A DNA stretch of 64,000 nt from DASQDN01 sp963833675 (GCA_963833675.1 CAWHYW010000022.1:504576-568575); one strand, 5' to 3'. Counted from the stretch's first letter, positions 19,761 through 29,301 are shown. Made by a program: numbers and translations. Notes: a model not told the origin generated them from the letters alone.

Positions 19761-21028
19761 TGAGCCTACGGCAGGACGTGCTCGACATCTTCGCCGCCGC
19801 CTTGGAAGCATCGGATCCGGCCGAGGCAATCCGCCGTCACATGCCTCCCGCGAGCCAATTCGACCGCTTCCGTGAGATCTGGATTGTAGGCGCGGGAAAG
19901 GCTAGCGCTCGAATGGCTGCCGCAGTCGAGGAGATTCTCGGCGAACGCATTACCGGTGGAGTCATCGCAACCAAAGATGGGCACCTGGCAAATACGAAAC
20001 GAACCCAATTGAGGGAGTGCAGCCACCCGGTCCCCGATGAAAGGGGTGTTGCTGCGGCCCAGAAGATTCTTTCCATCGCGCGTTCCGCCACCGAGGTGGA
20101 TCTCATTATCTGCTGCCTTTCCGGCGGAGCCTCTGCTTTATTGCCGCTTCCCGCCGACGGGATTTCGCTAGCGGACAAGCAGGAGACGACACGCTTACTG
20201 CTGGCGTCGGGCGCGACGATTCACGAAATAAACGCCGTGCGCAAACACCTGTCGGCGATTAAAGGAGGATTACTCGCCGCGGCGGCCTTTCCGGCTTCCG
20301 TTTTGTCTTTGATTTTGAGCGATGTGATCGGAAACAACCTCGACGTAATCGGATCCGGCGTGACAGCCCCTGATTCGAGCACCTACGCCGATGCGATTGC
20401 AGTAATTCGCAAGTACGAACTACTCGATCGCATCCCGCCGGCGGTACGGAGCAGGTTGACCGACCCTAAGTCGCCGGAAACACCAAAGAACGATCATGCC
20501 GCATTCGAGCGGACACGGAACATCATCGTAGGGAGCAACGATCTCGCCCTCACGGCCGCTTCCGAACACGCGAGAACTCTCGGCTACAACACAATCATTC
20601 TTTCAAGTTTCATCGAAGGCGAAACACGCGAGGTCGCACGGGTGCATGCCGCTATCGCGAAAGAATTGGCCGCATTTGGAAGGCCGATCCCCAGACCGGC
20701 GTGTGTCATCTCTGGAGGAGAGACCACAGTCACAATACGTGGTGAGGGCAAGGGTGGACGCAACCAGGAATTCACTCTCGCAGCGGCTATCGATATTGCA
20801 GGGATGAATGACGTCTGTATTATGAGCGCCGGAACGGATGGCACTGACGGCCCAACCGATGCCGCAGGGGCCATCTGCGACGGAGAGACGCTGCGTCGAG
20901 CTCCCGCCGCCGCCGAATTCCTCGATCGGAACGACTCATATCGCTACTTCGAATCTCTCGACGATCTGATCAAGACCGGGCCCACAGGAACGAACGTCAT
21001 GGACGTGCGATTCGTGCTCGCAGGCTAG
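19760..21028 (+). CDS. Glycerate 2-kinase (MOFRL family)
   Basis: Phosphorylates D-glycerate to 2-phosphoglycerate, linking glyoxylate or serine metabolism to glycolysis. It has 422 aa with the two-lobe layout of the GckA/TtuD family: VGAGKASARMA, the glycine-rich CCLSGGASALLPLP, INAVRKHLSAIKGG, SDVIGNNLDVIGSG, and the C-terminal MOFRL domain (VISGGETTV, GKGGRNQEF, AGTDGTDGPTDAAGA). This is the class II enzyme, unrelated to GlxK or GLYK. The 3' end overlaps the convergent gene at 21025 by four bases. Confidence 0.9.
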   Translation: MSLRQDVLDIFAAALEASDPAEAIRRHMPPASQFDRFREIWIVGAGKASARMAAAVEEILGERITGGVIATKDGHLANTKRTQLRECSHPVPDERGVAAAQKILSIARSATEVDLIICCLSGGASALLPLPADGISLADKQETTRLLLASGATIHEINAVRKHLSAIKGGLLAAAAFPASVLSLILSDVIGNNLDVIGSGVTAPDSSTYADAIAVIRKYELLDRIPPAVRSRLTDPKSPETPKNDHAAFERTRNIIVGSNDLALTAASEHARTLGYNTIILSSFIEGETREVARVHAAIAKELAAFGRPIPRPACVISGGETTVTIRGEGKGGRNQEFTLAAAIDIAGMNDVCIMSAGTDGTDGPTDAAGAICDGETLRRAPAAAEFLDRNDSYRYFESLDDLIKTGPTGTNVMDVRFVLAG

Positions 21029-22704
21029 CTGGAAGCGGCGCTTGCCGTTCGGACACGATACATCCGGTATTCCCCAATCTCCGTTTGCAGGGGAAGAGCA
21101 TCAAGAGAATCGAATCGATACGGTGTTCCGGCGACCAGGTCACGAACCGTGCTCGATACCAGCACTTCTCCGGGAGCTGCTCGCCGTGCGATGTCGGACG
21201 TGATCGCAACCGCTGTCCCGCCGAATTCTGAGGGGCTGGATCGTTGACATTCACCGGTGTGCAGCCCGAATCCAACTCCGATCCGCATGCGCGAAGCATG
21301 GCTTTGGAGCACACAGGCACAGCGGATGGCGCGCGCAGGCCCATCAAAAGTCGCCGCGGGTCCACCGCTGGCGGGATGGAAAACGCGGCCTCCAAACCAC
21401 TCCACTTCACGTTGGACATGAGTTTCATACTGCGCCCATGCGGGAGACGGGGAAGTCTCGCGTTTGCCCACACAAAGGACAGTCGCTAGAATTCGATCAA
21501 GCTCGCGATCGTGTTGGTACGCCGCTAGAAATTGTTCGATGTGGTCAAGCATTGCATCCTGGTCACCCACGAACGGTAGATGATCGGAGCCGGGCAGTTC
21601 AACAAATCGAGCCCCGGGAATGCGGGATGCCACGTACCTTCCCTCCTCGACGCGAAGACACTTGTCTCCGGTGCGATGAAGTACAAGGGTAGGCACATGG
21701 ACGGAGGGAAGGACGTTCCGAACGTCGATCTGCGCATTCATGTTGGTCATTGCAACAGCCGCCCCGGGACTCGCTCCCATGCGCAGGTAGGTTGACCACC
21801 ATTCGCGAAAGGCGGGATCGTCGGCCATGCTTGGAGCTCTCTCCACCAGTCCCACGGGACCGCCCCAATGTGTCTCGATTTCTTTCAGAAAGCCGTTCCG
21901 TTCCTCTTGGGTTACGCCCCACGGATAGTCATCGGATCGAATTCTGCGGGCGTAAGTTCCGATCATAATTAGCGCTAATGTCATATCTGGATACGTCGCC
22001 GCAAATAGCGTCGACATCGGCCCGCCTTCGGAAACGCCGCAAATCACCGCGCGCGTCGACCCCGCAGCATCCATCACAGCCCGTACGTCATCCATGCGCT
22101 CTTCAAGAGTGGGCAATTGCGAGATCGGGACGCGGTCAGAAAGTCCAGTGCCGCGCTTGTCAAACAAAATCACCCGCGAAAACGTCGCCAGGCGGCGCAA
22201 AAATTTTCCGAACGAAGGCTCCGTCCAAAAATACTCCAGGTGGGACACCCAGCCCATTACGAAAACAAGATCGATCGGACCTTCTCCGAAGACCTGGTAC
22301 GCGATATTGACATCCCTGCTGCGCACATAATGAGTCTCGGGAGGGCGAAATACATCCGCTTGCGGCGTACTAATTGCCGCGCTTCCCTCCGAAACTCGCC
22401 CGGTGAAGCGATACCCGTGTTTGGGCACGGTTGCGATAAATTCATCTCCCTGTCCACCCAGCAGTTTGCGCAGTAAAGAGATGTTTTGAGAGAGATTATT
22501 TTCTTCGACAATGCTATCCGGCCAGACCATCTGCAGCAGGTCTTTCTTGGATACCATGTGCCCGTGGTTCGAGACGAGAACGCTTAATGTTTCGAAGGCT
22601 TTCGGCGTGAGAGGAATCTGTTCGCCACGGTTGAGGAGCTGACGTTCGCTAACGTCCAAGACGAACGTACCGAAAGCATAGGTTCGGTCGGCGACCATGC
22701 CCAT
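21025..22704 (-). CDS. Winged-helix / alpha-beta hydrolase / cyclase-like fusion protein
   Basis: A 559-aa protein of three joined parts. Residues about 8-105 are an OmpR/CadC-type winged-helix DNA-binding domain (LTPKAFETLSVLVSN, NLSQNISLLRKLLG, PKHGYRFTG). Residues about 120-390 are an alpha/beta hydrolase: oxyanion region VMGWVSHLEYFW, RGTGLSDR, nucleophile elbow GVSEGG, late acid HRTGDKC and catalytic His in GSDHLPF. The last 150 residues resemble a class III nucleotidyl cyclase homology domain (FDGPARAIRCA, GFGLHTGECQ, AAPGEVLVSSTVRDLVAG), but the metal-binding aspartates are not evident, so it is probably a non-catalytic sensor. ATG 22704 has AGGAGG upstream. The ligand and target genes are unknown. 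Confidence 0.82.
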   Translation of the reverse strand: MGMVADRTYAFGTFVLDVSERQLLNRGEQIPLTPKAFETLSVLVSNHGHMVSKKDLLQMVWPDSIVEENNLSQNISLLRKLLGGQGDEFIATVPKHGYRFTGRVSEGSAAISTPQADVFRPPETHYVRSRDVNIAYQVFGEGPIDLVFVMGWVSHLEYFWTEPSFGKFLRRLATFSRVILFDKRGTGLSDRVPISQLPTLEERMDDVRAVMDAAGSTRAVICGVSEGGPMSTLFAATYPDMTLALIMIGTYARRIRSDDYPWGVTQEERNGFLKEIETHWGGPVGLVERAPSMADDPAFREWWSTYLRMGASPGAAVAMTNMNAQIDVRNVLPSVHVPTLVLHRTGDKCLRVEEGRYVASRIPGARFVELPGSDHLPFVGDQDAMLDHIEQFLAAYQHDRELDRILATVLCVGKRETSPSPAWAQYETHVQREVEWFGGRVFHPASGGPAATFDGPARAIRCACVLQSHASRMRIGVGFGLHTGECQRSSPSEFGGTAVAITSDIARRAAPGEVLVSSTVRDLVAGTPYRFDSLDALPLQTEIGEYRMYRVRTASAASS

Positions 22705-23021
22705 AATCCTCCTAACGCGAGATTATTGGACGATTCCGATCATTGTATCGCCATTCAAACCAAATTTATTTTTCTGAGCGACGCGTTCTCATAAGAAATT
22801 CAGAAAACTCTAAAGCTCTGTGAGCGCGCTTCGGGGCATACTGTGGCAGGTAGCGAATCGAGACTCCAGAGTCGAATCGCCGCTGCGGGCGCATGGTCGT
22901 CGTGCGCCCGACTAACTCACTCTATTTTGACCGGCTTGAACGATGTGCGCCTGTCCATCGCCTGGCTGAGGTCTGGCCAACTGACACCTAAAAAGTATTT
23001 CCCAGATTGTGGAGGGGAAAC
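22705..23021. promoter_or_regulatory. Divergent intergenic region
   Basis: About 317 bases separate the divergent fusion regulator (22704) and the PEP-CTERM gene (23022). The stretch is AT-richer near 22755-22800. GTGGAGGGG at about 23010 is a strong ribosome site for the plus-strand gene. A short open frame in it (22843-23025) has no protein-like character and I do not call it. Promoters for both sides should lie here, but I could not assign boxes. Confidence 0.4.
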
Positions 23022-23600
23022 ATGAATGTACTTCGCTTTGCGGCTTCCAGGATCGCGCTTGTGGCCGCTACTTTCGTCGTATGCTCGCCTGCCCACGCGG
23101 GCGCAATCTCATTAGGAGACTGGCACGAGTTCTCCTTTACCCGTCCTGGTGTAGCTGCTGTGGGTTGCGCTCCGGCAGACCCGGCGGGCAATTTCTGCAT
23201 TCCGAGCTCCGGCACACCTTCGTCGTTCCTCGATGCTCCGCCGTGGACCTTTACGTCTGCGCTTGACATGGTCCTCGCGGTCACGGACGCATTTCTCTCA
23301 GGTGACCGGTTCTCGATACTCGACTTCAACAGTCCAATTCAACTCACATCTGCTCCAGTGCTCGGCGCCGATTGTGGCGATGACCCGGTTGTCTGCTTGG
23401 CGACACCTGGGATGAGCACGGCGATTCTGAAGTTAACGGCCGGTCCTCATTCGCTCACCATCGTCCCCACTGCAAGCGATGGTGGGTCGGCCTTCCTGAA
23501 AGTCAGCGCGGTACCCGAGCCGGCGACATACGCTTTGATGAGCGCAGGAATCGTTCTACTGCTTACGATGGAGCGGGTTCGCAGGGAGGTGCGGAAATGA
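23022..23600 (+). CDS. PEP-CTERM sorting-signal exported protein
   Basis: Exported protein of about 192 aa. The signal peptide (MNVLRFAASRIALVAATFVV) ends near AHA at residues 26-28. The mature part is beta-rich with four Cys and no recognisable enzyme motif. The C-terminus is a clear PEP-CTERM tripartite signal: VPEPATYAL, a hydrophobic segment (MSAGIVLLLTM) and a basic tail (ERVRREVRK). Such proteins are processed by exosortase and are commonly surface or exopolysaccharide-associated. ATG 23022 follows GGAGGGG. It overlaps the next gene by four bases (ATGA), so the cytochrome-propeller protein is its likely partner. Confidence 0.85.
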   Translation: MNVLRFAASRIALVAATFVVCSPAHAGAISLGDWHEFSFTRPGVAAVGCAPADPAGNFCIPSSGTPSSFLDAPPWTFTSALDMVLAVTDAFLSGDRFSILDFNSPIQLTSAPVLGADCGDDPVVCLATPGMSTAILKLTAGPHSLTIVPTASDGGSAFLKVSAVPEPATYALMSAGIVLLLTMERVRREVRK

Positions 23601-25870
23601 ATCGCTCCGCAATTGCGCGAATTGGAATCATTCTGTCCGTGTCAACAGGTTTGGTGCTATTCCGGGAAATACCAGGTTCAGCGCAGAACTCGGCTCCTCG
23701 TTTCGTTGGACCTCTTTCATCTCAGCCACTGGCGCTGACGACCGATGACAAGTTCCTGATGGTGGCGAATCCCGACAACAACAGCGTCAGCTTCTTCGAC
23801 GTACGAGACAACAGAAATCGGCGTCTGGCAGAGGTTCCCGTACAAAACGAACCCAATGGTGTCGTCTTCGCGCCGAATGGCCGGACTGCCTACGTTGCCA
23901 ACACGGTAAGTGGCAGCGTCACGATAATCCATCTCAACCTCGAGAACGGTGTGATCGAAAGGCCGACCGAGCACCTCAGAGTGGGTACCGAACCTTACTC
24001 GTTACTCCTGACTCCGAACGGCACTAAGCTGTACGTCGCAAATTCCCGTTCGAATGACATCACCGTCATCGATACAGCGACTTTGTATGTCGACAAAACC
24101 ATCACGGGAGTTGGCGTCGAGCCTCGCGGACTGGCGATGACGAACGACGGCGACGAGAACGATGACGATGAAACGCTATATGTCACGAATTTCCTCGCGT
24201 TGCCGGTTCCGGGAAAGCTGGACGGAGCAGACGACAGCAAGCAGGGCATCGTGGCGGTGATTCCAACAAGCACGAATACGGTCTCGAAACTGGTGACTCT
24301 GAACCCTCTTGCCGATACGGGCTTCAAGGCCACAGGAGACGCCCTCGGCAGAATTCCTCCAGGCGATCCAGCGGACCCGGCCAATTTTAAGTTCACAACT
24401 GGAGCCTACCCGAACCAGTTGAACAACATAGCGATCAAGGGTAACTATGCGTTTATTCCCAACACCGGAGCTTCCCCAAACGGTCCGGTCCGCTTCGATG
24501 TGAACACGCATAGTCTGCTGTCTTCGATCAATCTCGGGTTTAACCAGGATTCGGGCCGAACGATCAACATGCACAAAGCCGTTGCGGAGCAAACCAATCC
24601 CACCAAGCTCTTTATCACGCAGCCTTGGGCCATGGCATTTCAGCATTCCGGCCTCGATGCATACGTAATTAGCGCTGCCAGCAACATCGTAGTGAAAGTG
24701 GCTACCGACCCTTCCACCGGAGCAGCAACCGTTCAGAGCGACCCTGCTGATCCAACCAGGGTTCAGGAAATCCGGGTCGGCAAAAATCCGCGCGGTATCG
24801 TCATCGATTCCGTGGATCGGCGAGCTTACGTGATGAACTACGTTTCCCGTGACGTCACCGTCATTTCGCTCGAGGGTGTTGAGAGCGTGACCGCGACAAT
24901 GCAATCCGCTGATTTGCCGGCCCCCGGAACGAAGGATGACCTGATTCATGTGGGCAAGGAACTCTACAACACATCGGTCGGTGTATTCGATCCCCCGACG
25001 CCTTTCAGCGCTCCGATTGTCGGACGCATGTCAAATAAGGGTTGGGGCGCATGCTCGGCATGCCACCCGAATGCTTTGAGCGACAACGTGGTGTGGATCT
25101 TCCCGGCTGGGCCGCGCCGGACGATTCCGCAGCATGCCGATTTCGACCTGGGCGATCCCGACCGCAAGGGCATGAGGGCGCTGAACTGGTCAGCCAACCG
25201 CGATGAGCAGCCAGATTTCGACGGTAACATTCGCGCCGTCTCCGGAGGTTTGGGGCTGATCGTTCTAGAGGACGGCGTTACACCCGACCCCAATGTCAAT
25301 GACTTCAATCCGCTCGCCAATGGCGGCCGCAATCAACTAAAGGTTCGCGGCGCCAATGCGTGGGACGCACTGACGGCTTATATTCAGTTTGGAGTTCGAG
25401 CCCCGATCTCACCCGTTTCGAAGTACGATCCTGACGCAGTTGCCGGACAAGCTTTATTCACATCCGCCAATTGTCAGCAGTGCCATGGCGGGGCCCAGTG
25501 GACGACCAGCCGGATCCGGTACAATCCGCCTCCTGACCCGTCGCAGATTGTGGCTGGTCAACTCGTTGAAGAGCTGCGCAATGCCGGAACCTTCGATTCA
25601 ACTCTCTCTAACGAGATTCGTCAGAATGCGGCGACTCCTCCGCTCGGCGCGGCAGGCTTCGTTCCACCTTCTCTGCTTTCGATACACGCCTTCCCACAGA
25701 CGTTCTTACACAATGGTGCTGTCGGATCACTCGGCGAGGTACTGAACAATGTGACACATCGATCTGCCGGAACCGGCGGCGTGGATACGCTGTCAAGCGC
25801 AAGCGACCGCGCGAAGCTCGAGAAGTTCCTTCTTTCAATTGACGCGGCTACCCCTCCAATTGCACCATAG
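23597..25870 (+). CDS. YncE-like beta-propeller protein with C-terminal di-haem cytochrome c domain
   Basis: Exported protein of 757 aa with a signal peptide (GIILSVSTGLVLF) cleaved near SAQ. Residues about 45-420 carry repeated blades of the YVTN/40-residue type (KFLMVANPDNNSVSFFDV, RTAYVANTVSGSVTIIHL, TKLYVANSRSNDITVIDT, RRAYVMNYVSRDVTVISL), which form a seven-bladed propeller. The C-terminal third has two haem c sites, CSACH and CQQCH, in a MauG/cytochrome-c-peroxidase-like arrangement (LFTSANCQQCHGG, FLHNGAVGSLGEVL). Probably a periplasmic redox enzyme; the electron partner is unknown. It overlaps the PEP-CTERM gene and is followed by a strong terminator. Confidence 0.85.
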   Translation: MNRSAIARIGIILSVSTGLVLFREIPGSAQNSAPRFVGPLSSQPLALTTDDKFLMVANPDNNSVSFFDVRDNRNRRLAEVPVQNEPNGVVFAPNGRTAYVANTVSGSVTIIHLNLENGVIERPTEHLRVGTEPYSLLLTPNGTKLYVANSRSNDITVIDTATLYVDKTITGVGVEPRGLAMTNDGDENDDDETLYVTNFLALPVPGKLDGADDSKQGIVAVIPTSTNTVSKLVTLNPLADTGFKATGDALGRIPPGDPADPANFKFTTGAYPNQLNNIAIKGNYAFIPNTGASPNGPVRFDVNTHSLLSSINLGFNQDSGRTINMHKAVAEQTNPTKLFITQPWAMAFQHSGLDAYVISAASNIVVKVATDPSTGAATVQSDPADPTRVQEIRVGKNPRGIVIDSVDRRAYVMNYVSRDVTVISLEGVESVTATMQSADLPAPGTKDDLIHVGKELYNTSVGVFDPPTPFSAPIVGRMSNKGWGACSACHPNALSDNVVWIFPAGPRRTIPQHADFDLGDPDRKGMRALNWSANRDEQPDFDGNIRAVSGGLGLIVLEDGVTPDPNVNDFNPLANGGRNQLKVRGANAWDALTAYIQFGVRAPISPVSKYDPDAVAGQALFTSANCQQCHGGAQWTTSRIRYNPPPDPSQIVAGQLVEELRNAGTFDSTLSNEIRQNAATPPLGAAGFVPPSLLSIHAFPQTFLHNGAVGSLGEVLNNVTHRSAGTGGVDTLSSASDRAKLEKFLLSIDAATPPIAP

Positions 25871-25884
25871 GCCCCTTTGCCGCA

Positions 25885-25934
25885 CGGCCGCTGCTTGCTC
25901 TTATCCGGCGCGAGCAGCGGCCGATTTTTCTTTT
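25885..25934. terminator. Rho-independent terminator
   Basis: An 11-bp perfect stem (CGGCCGCTGCT at 25885-25895 with AGCAGCGGCCG at 25913-25923) is followed by ATTTTTCTTTT. It lies 15 bases after the cytochrome-propeller stop and immediately before the convergent folK end. The T-run supports termination of plus-strand transcripts. Confidence 0.88.
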
Positions 25935-25946
25935 GATGCCGGTATA

Positions 25947-26450
25947 TCAATCGAGAGCGATGTCGATAGGAGCGGCAACTTTCAGGATGCGCTGCTTAGG
26001 CGCGTCGGCCAGCATCTCGCGAATAGTCCGCTGCTCGACCGGATGTCTCAAATCCGGCGCAAGCTCTGCCAACGGTTCCAATACAAAACGGCGCTCACGC
26101 ATTCGTGGATGTGGGATCTGAAGCTGCGGCGTCTCAACGATAGACGAGCCATGCAGGAGGATATCGATGTCGATGTTTCGGGGACCTTTTGGAACCAACC
26201 GTTTCCTTCCCATCGAACGTTCGATGTTACTCACGCGCAAAAGCAGACGCATCGGAAAGATTTCGGTATCGGCCTCCACGACACAGTTCAGGAAATCCGG
26301 CTGATCAAGATAATAGACAGCGGCGGTTTCATAAACAGAGGAGATCCGACTCACCCGGAGATCACGTCGGTGGAGCTTGCGGATTGCCGTCCTGAGATTG
26401 GCTTCCCGATCGCCAACGTTCGATCCGAGCGCTAGATAGACGCGCTTCAA
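25947..26450 (-). CDS. folK: HPPK, 6-hydroxymethyl-dihydropterin pyrophosphokinase
   Basis: Transfers pyrophosphate from ATP to 6-hydroxymethyl-7,8-dihydropterin in folate synthesis. At 167 aa it shows the N-terminal signature YLALGSNVGDREANLR, the substrate loop VYETAAVYYLDQPDFLNCV, the signature RLVPKGPRNIDIDILL with its two metal-binding Asp, and IPHPRMRERRFVLEPLAE. It is normal in length. It is the last gene of the ruvA-ruvB-folK minus-strand run and lies 12 bases after ruvB. Confidence 0.95.
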   Translation of the reverse strand: MKRVYLALGSNVGDREANLRTAIRKLHRRDLRVSRISSVYETAAVYYLDQPDFLNCVVEADTEIFPMRLLLRVSNIERSMGRKRLVPKGPRNIDIDILLHGSSIVETPQLQIPHPRMRERRFVLEPLAELAPDLRHPVEQRTIREMLADAPKQRILKVAAPIDIALD

Positions 26451-26462
26451 GTCTCGATTTCC

Positions 26463-27491
26463 CTAAAACAGACCCTGCTGCCAGGAGTTCGGATTACGCC
26501 TCGGAATGCCAAAATATTCATAGGCGCGATCGGTTGCAATGCGGCCTCGCGGCGTCCGGTCCAGAAAGCCGAGCTGCATCAGGTAAGGTTCATAGACTTC
26601 TTCGATGGTTGACGCCTCTTCATCGATGGAAGCAGAGATGGTGTTCAGGCCGACGGGCCCGCCAGAATACTTCTCGAGCACCGTCATCATGATCTTTTGA
26701 TCGATCTCATCCAACCCGAATCGATCCACCTCCAACATATCCAGCGCGGTGAGAGCTTCCTTGACACTAACGTGTCCCGCCGACCGAACCTGCGCATAAT
26801 CTCGAACCCGGCGCAGCAGGCGGTTGGAGATTCGGGGAGTACCCCGGCTTCTCCTCGCAATCTCTTCCCCGGCATCGTCATCGATCGTCACATTCAGCAC
26901 GCGGGCAGACCTCATCACGATGTTCTTCAATTCGGATACATCGTATGGATTCAGACGCAATACCAGCCCGAAGCGAGCGCGCAGCGGCGCCGCTAACAAG
27001 CCTTGTCGCGTTGTCGCTCCGACCGCGGTGAATCGCTTCAAGGGCATCTTGTGGGTACGCGCCCCAGGACCTTGTCCGATAACGAGATCGACGTGGAAGT
27101 CCTCCAGCGCGGAATACAGGATCTCCTCAATGTCCGGCATCAACCGGTGAATCTCATCGATGAAAAAAACCTGCCGCTCGGTCACTGTAGTGAGAATGCC
27201 GGTCAAATCGAGTTTCTTCTGAAGAATCGGGCCGGAAGTTTGCTGAAATGTCGTGCCCAGTTCGTTAGCAATAATCGTGGCTAGCGTCGTTTTGCCGAGG
27301 CCGGGAGGACCGTACAGCAGCACGTGGTCGAGCGCCTCTCCGCGCTGGCGCGAAGCCTCAATCGCAATCGCCAGGATTTCCTTTAGTTTCGGCTGCCCTG
27401 TGAAGTCCGCAAGATGCTGCGGACGCAATGCTGCCTCAAACTGCCGCTCATCTTCACGGGCGGCTGCCGAAACAATGCCCTTCTCTCGCAT
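26463..27491 (-). CDS. ruvB: RuvB, Holliday junction branch-migration ATPase
   Basis: Hexameric motor of the RuvABC system. At 342 aa it has the N-terminal LRPQHLADFTGQPKLKEIL, Walker A GPPGLGKTTLA, Walker B FFIDEIHRL, sensor 1 TAVGATTRQGLL, the arginine finger in RARFGLVLRL, and a C-terminal winged helix (IEEVYEPYLMQLGFLDRTPRGR). Length and motif order are standard. It follows ruvA with a 12-base gap. Confidence 0.97.
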   Translation of the reverse strand: MREKGIVSAAAREDERQFEAALRPQHLADFTGQPKLKEILAIAIEASRQRGEALDHVLLYGPPGLGKTTLATIIANELGTTFQQTSGPILQKKLDLTGILTTVTERQVFFIDEIHRLMPDIEEILYSALEDFHVDLVIGQGPGARTHKMPLKRFTAVGATTRQGLLAAPLRARFGLVLRLNPYDVSELKNIVMRSARVLNVTIDDDAGEEIARRSRGTPRISNRLLRRVRDYAQVRSAGHVSVKEALTALDMLEVDRFGLDEIDQKIMMTVLEKYSGGPVGLNTISASIDEEASTIEEVYEPYLMQLGFLDRTPRGRIATDRAYEYFGIPRRNPNSWQQGLF

Positions 27492-27503
27492 TCAGGCTTA
27501 AGT

Positions 27504-28104
27504 TTAACGAACCAGCTCCAAGGCTTTTCGGAAAAGCGGTTCGAACGTTGCGGGAGACCCTCCTGCGACTGCCTTCCGGATAGCTGTCTCTGCTGCCGGC
27601 CGCTGGCAGCCCAGATTCATGAGGGCCGAGAGCACATCGTGCTCGATATCCGTAAATGGGGTGGATTTTTCCGTCGATACCGGTGTCGCCGCACCCGCGA
27701 CTAGGTCGACCTTGTCGCGCAACTCCAGCACGATCCTCTCGGCCGTCTTCTTGCCGACCCCGGGTATGCGCGTCAGCTTCTGTATGTCGCCGGACCGAAT
27801 GGCGTTGGTGAGATCGGTCGCAGCCAATCCCGAGAGCACCGTAATACCGAGCTTCGGTCCGATGCCGCTCACAGAGATTAACTTCTCGAACAGCATCTTC
27901 TCGTCGCCGGTCAGAAATCCAAATAGAGCGATCGCATCTTCACGAACATGAGTATGAACACGAACACTCACCTCGGCGCCGGCATCCGGCAGCGCTGAGT
28001 AAGTCGATATCAGGAATGGCAACATCGTAGCCGACGCCGTGGACATCGATGACGATCTGATTCGGGCGCTTCTCCAGCAACGCGCCGCGCAGGCTGGCAA
28101 TCAT
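27504..28104 (-). CDS. ruvA: RuvA, Holliday junction-binding subunit, one frameshift
   Basis: Tetrameric DNA-binding partner of RuvB. ATG 28104 begins MIASLRGALLEKRPNQIVI and runs through domain I (HGVGYDVAIPDIDLLSA). Near 27993 the frame shifts by one base into DAGAEVSVRVHTHVREDAI, followed by the two helix-hairpin-helix motifs (ISVSGIGPKLGITVLS and LTRIPGVGKKTAERI) and the C-terminal RuvB-binding domain. Reconstructed length is about 200 aa, as expected. A one-base deletion in this otherwise complete gene is more likely a sequence error than real loss. Confidence 0.92.
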
Positions 28105-28119
28105 ACGGGGTTCATTATC

Positions 28120-29301
28120 TCAGCCCGATGAACGCCCGCTCGCCTGCGCTCCGGACCGATTCAGCAGCCGCTCGATATCTTGAATTGACTCGGCGAAGTC
28201 CTCGGGCGAATAGACCTGTTTGGTGCGGCCACCCATCCGCCGCACGGTGCGCTCGATAAGGTCCGGCAGAAGAGCCGAGGGAAGATAGCGCCACGGTCGA
28301 AGCTGAATGTTGTATATCGGCGGAAGATTGCCCGAGGGTAGTTGTTCGTCCGAAATGCGCCCGGTCCAATGGCCGAGCGGACCCAGGAAGATGACAAGAT
28401 CCGGCCGATCGCCGGTTGTGAGTTCCCGATGCAGCAGGTCGGAGACAAGATCGATATGTCCGGTGCGATTCTGCAGCGTACCGTAATCGACGGTGCCCAA
28501 CTCCAATCCGTTCACAGCCTCGATTGCGTCCTGAAATGAAGATCCGGAGACTTCCGATGTTCGGTAGAGTTCCTTCTGTTGGTCCAGATTGAAGATTGTC
28601 AGACCAACGCTACGCACCGGCAAGCGTTCCAGCAGGGAACTCAGGGCGCTGATCAGAAGCATGCGATCGTAGCTTTGCAGCCGCACACGATTCGGCATTG
28701 TCGATGCGGCGTGCATCAGAATCGAGACTTTATATCGTGCGTCTTCGCCGAGCTCTCGCGCGGGATGGTAGCGAGAACGACGAAGAGACAGGTCATCCAC
28801 AGCTCCAGGCGGCAATCCAGGACGCGCATTGCGGACATCGCTATTCAGCTTGGCGCGCATCTTCCAGCCTGTCGAGCAGACCCGGTCGCTGTCGTCGACC
28901 AGCAACATGTCTACCTTGTACTGGCCTTCGCCAATAAGGTAGGCGCCGCCGAACTCGGCGACTGCCTTCTGCCCATTCGTAGGAGGAATCCGCCGGCGGG
29001 AAACAAACCAGACCGGATCGATCTCCTTCGATTCCGGAGTAACGCGAAAAATCACGGACCACCAATGTCCGGTCCCGGAGTACTGCTCCATTGGAATTTC
29101 AATGGAATAGCCGGTCTGGAAGCGAAAACCGAGATTCAACCTCGGCTGCACGGGATGTACTCTGCATTTGAGTTTTGCAGAAGACGGATCGCGCTCGAAA
29201 CTCTTCCAGCGTTCAGGAATTCTGTCCGGGTTCGCAACTGTCTGAGCCGGCATGCTCAAGACAGCCAGGAAGCTGAGGAGAAGGGCAGAACGCAAAGCCA
29301 C
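28120..29301 (-). CDS. Secreted acidobacterial protein with VWA-like region
   Basis: Exported protein of 393 aa of unknown function. The signal peptide (MALRSALLLSFLAVLSMPAQ) is followed by a beta-rich N-terminal half (LGFRFQTGYSIEIPMEQYSG, WWSVIFRVTPESKEIDPVWF). The C-terminal half has the alternating pattern of a degenerate von Willebrand A-type Rossmann fold (YKVSILMHAAS, SLLERLPVRSVGLTIFNL, RPDLVIFLGPLG). The canonical metal-binding DxSxS is absent. Families of this layout are common in Acidobacteriota. It ends 16 bases before ruvA and may be transcribed with it. Confidence 0.65.
   Translation of the reverse strand: MALRSALLLSFLAVLSMPAQTVANPDRIPERWKSFERDPSSAKLKCRVHPVQPRLNLGFRFQTGYSIEIPMEQYSGTGHWWSVIFRVTPESKEIDPVWFVSRRRIPPTNGQKAVAEFGGAYLIGEGQYKVDMLLVDDSDRVCSTGWKMRAKLNSDVRNARPGLPPGAVDDLSLRRSRYHPARELGEDARYKVSILMHAASTMPNRVRLQSYDRMLLISALSSLLERLPVRSVGLTIFNLDQQKELYRTSEVSGSSFQDAIEAVNGLELGTVDYGTLQNRTGHIDLVSDLLHRELTTGDRPDLVIFLGPLGHWTGRISDEQLPSGNLPPIYNIQLRPWRYLPSALLPDLIERTVRRMGGRTKQVYSPEDFAESIQDIERLLNRSGAQASGRSSG

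Noticed and set aside
22843..23025. 60-aa frame in the divergent intergenic region
   Set aside because: No ribosome site, it overlaps the PEP-CTERM start, and it has no protein-like pattern.
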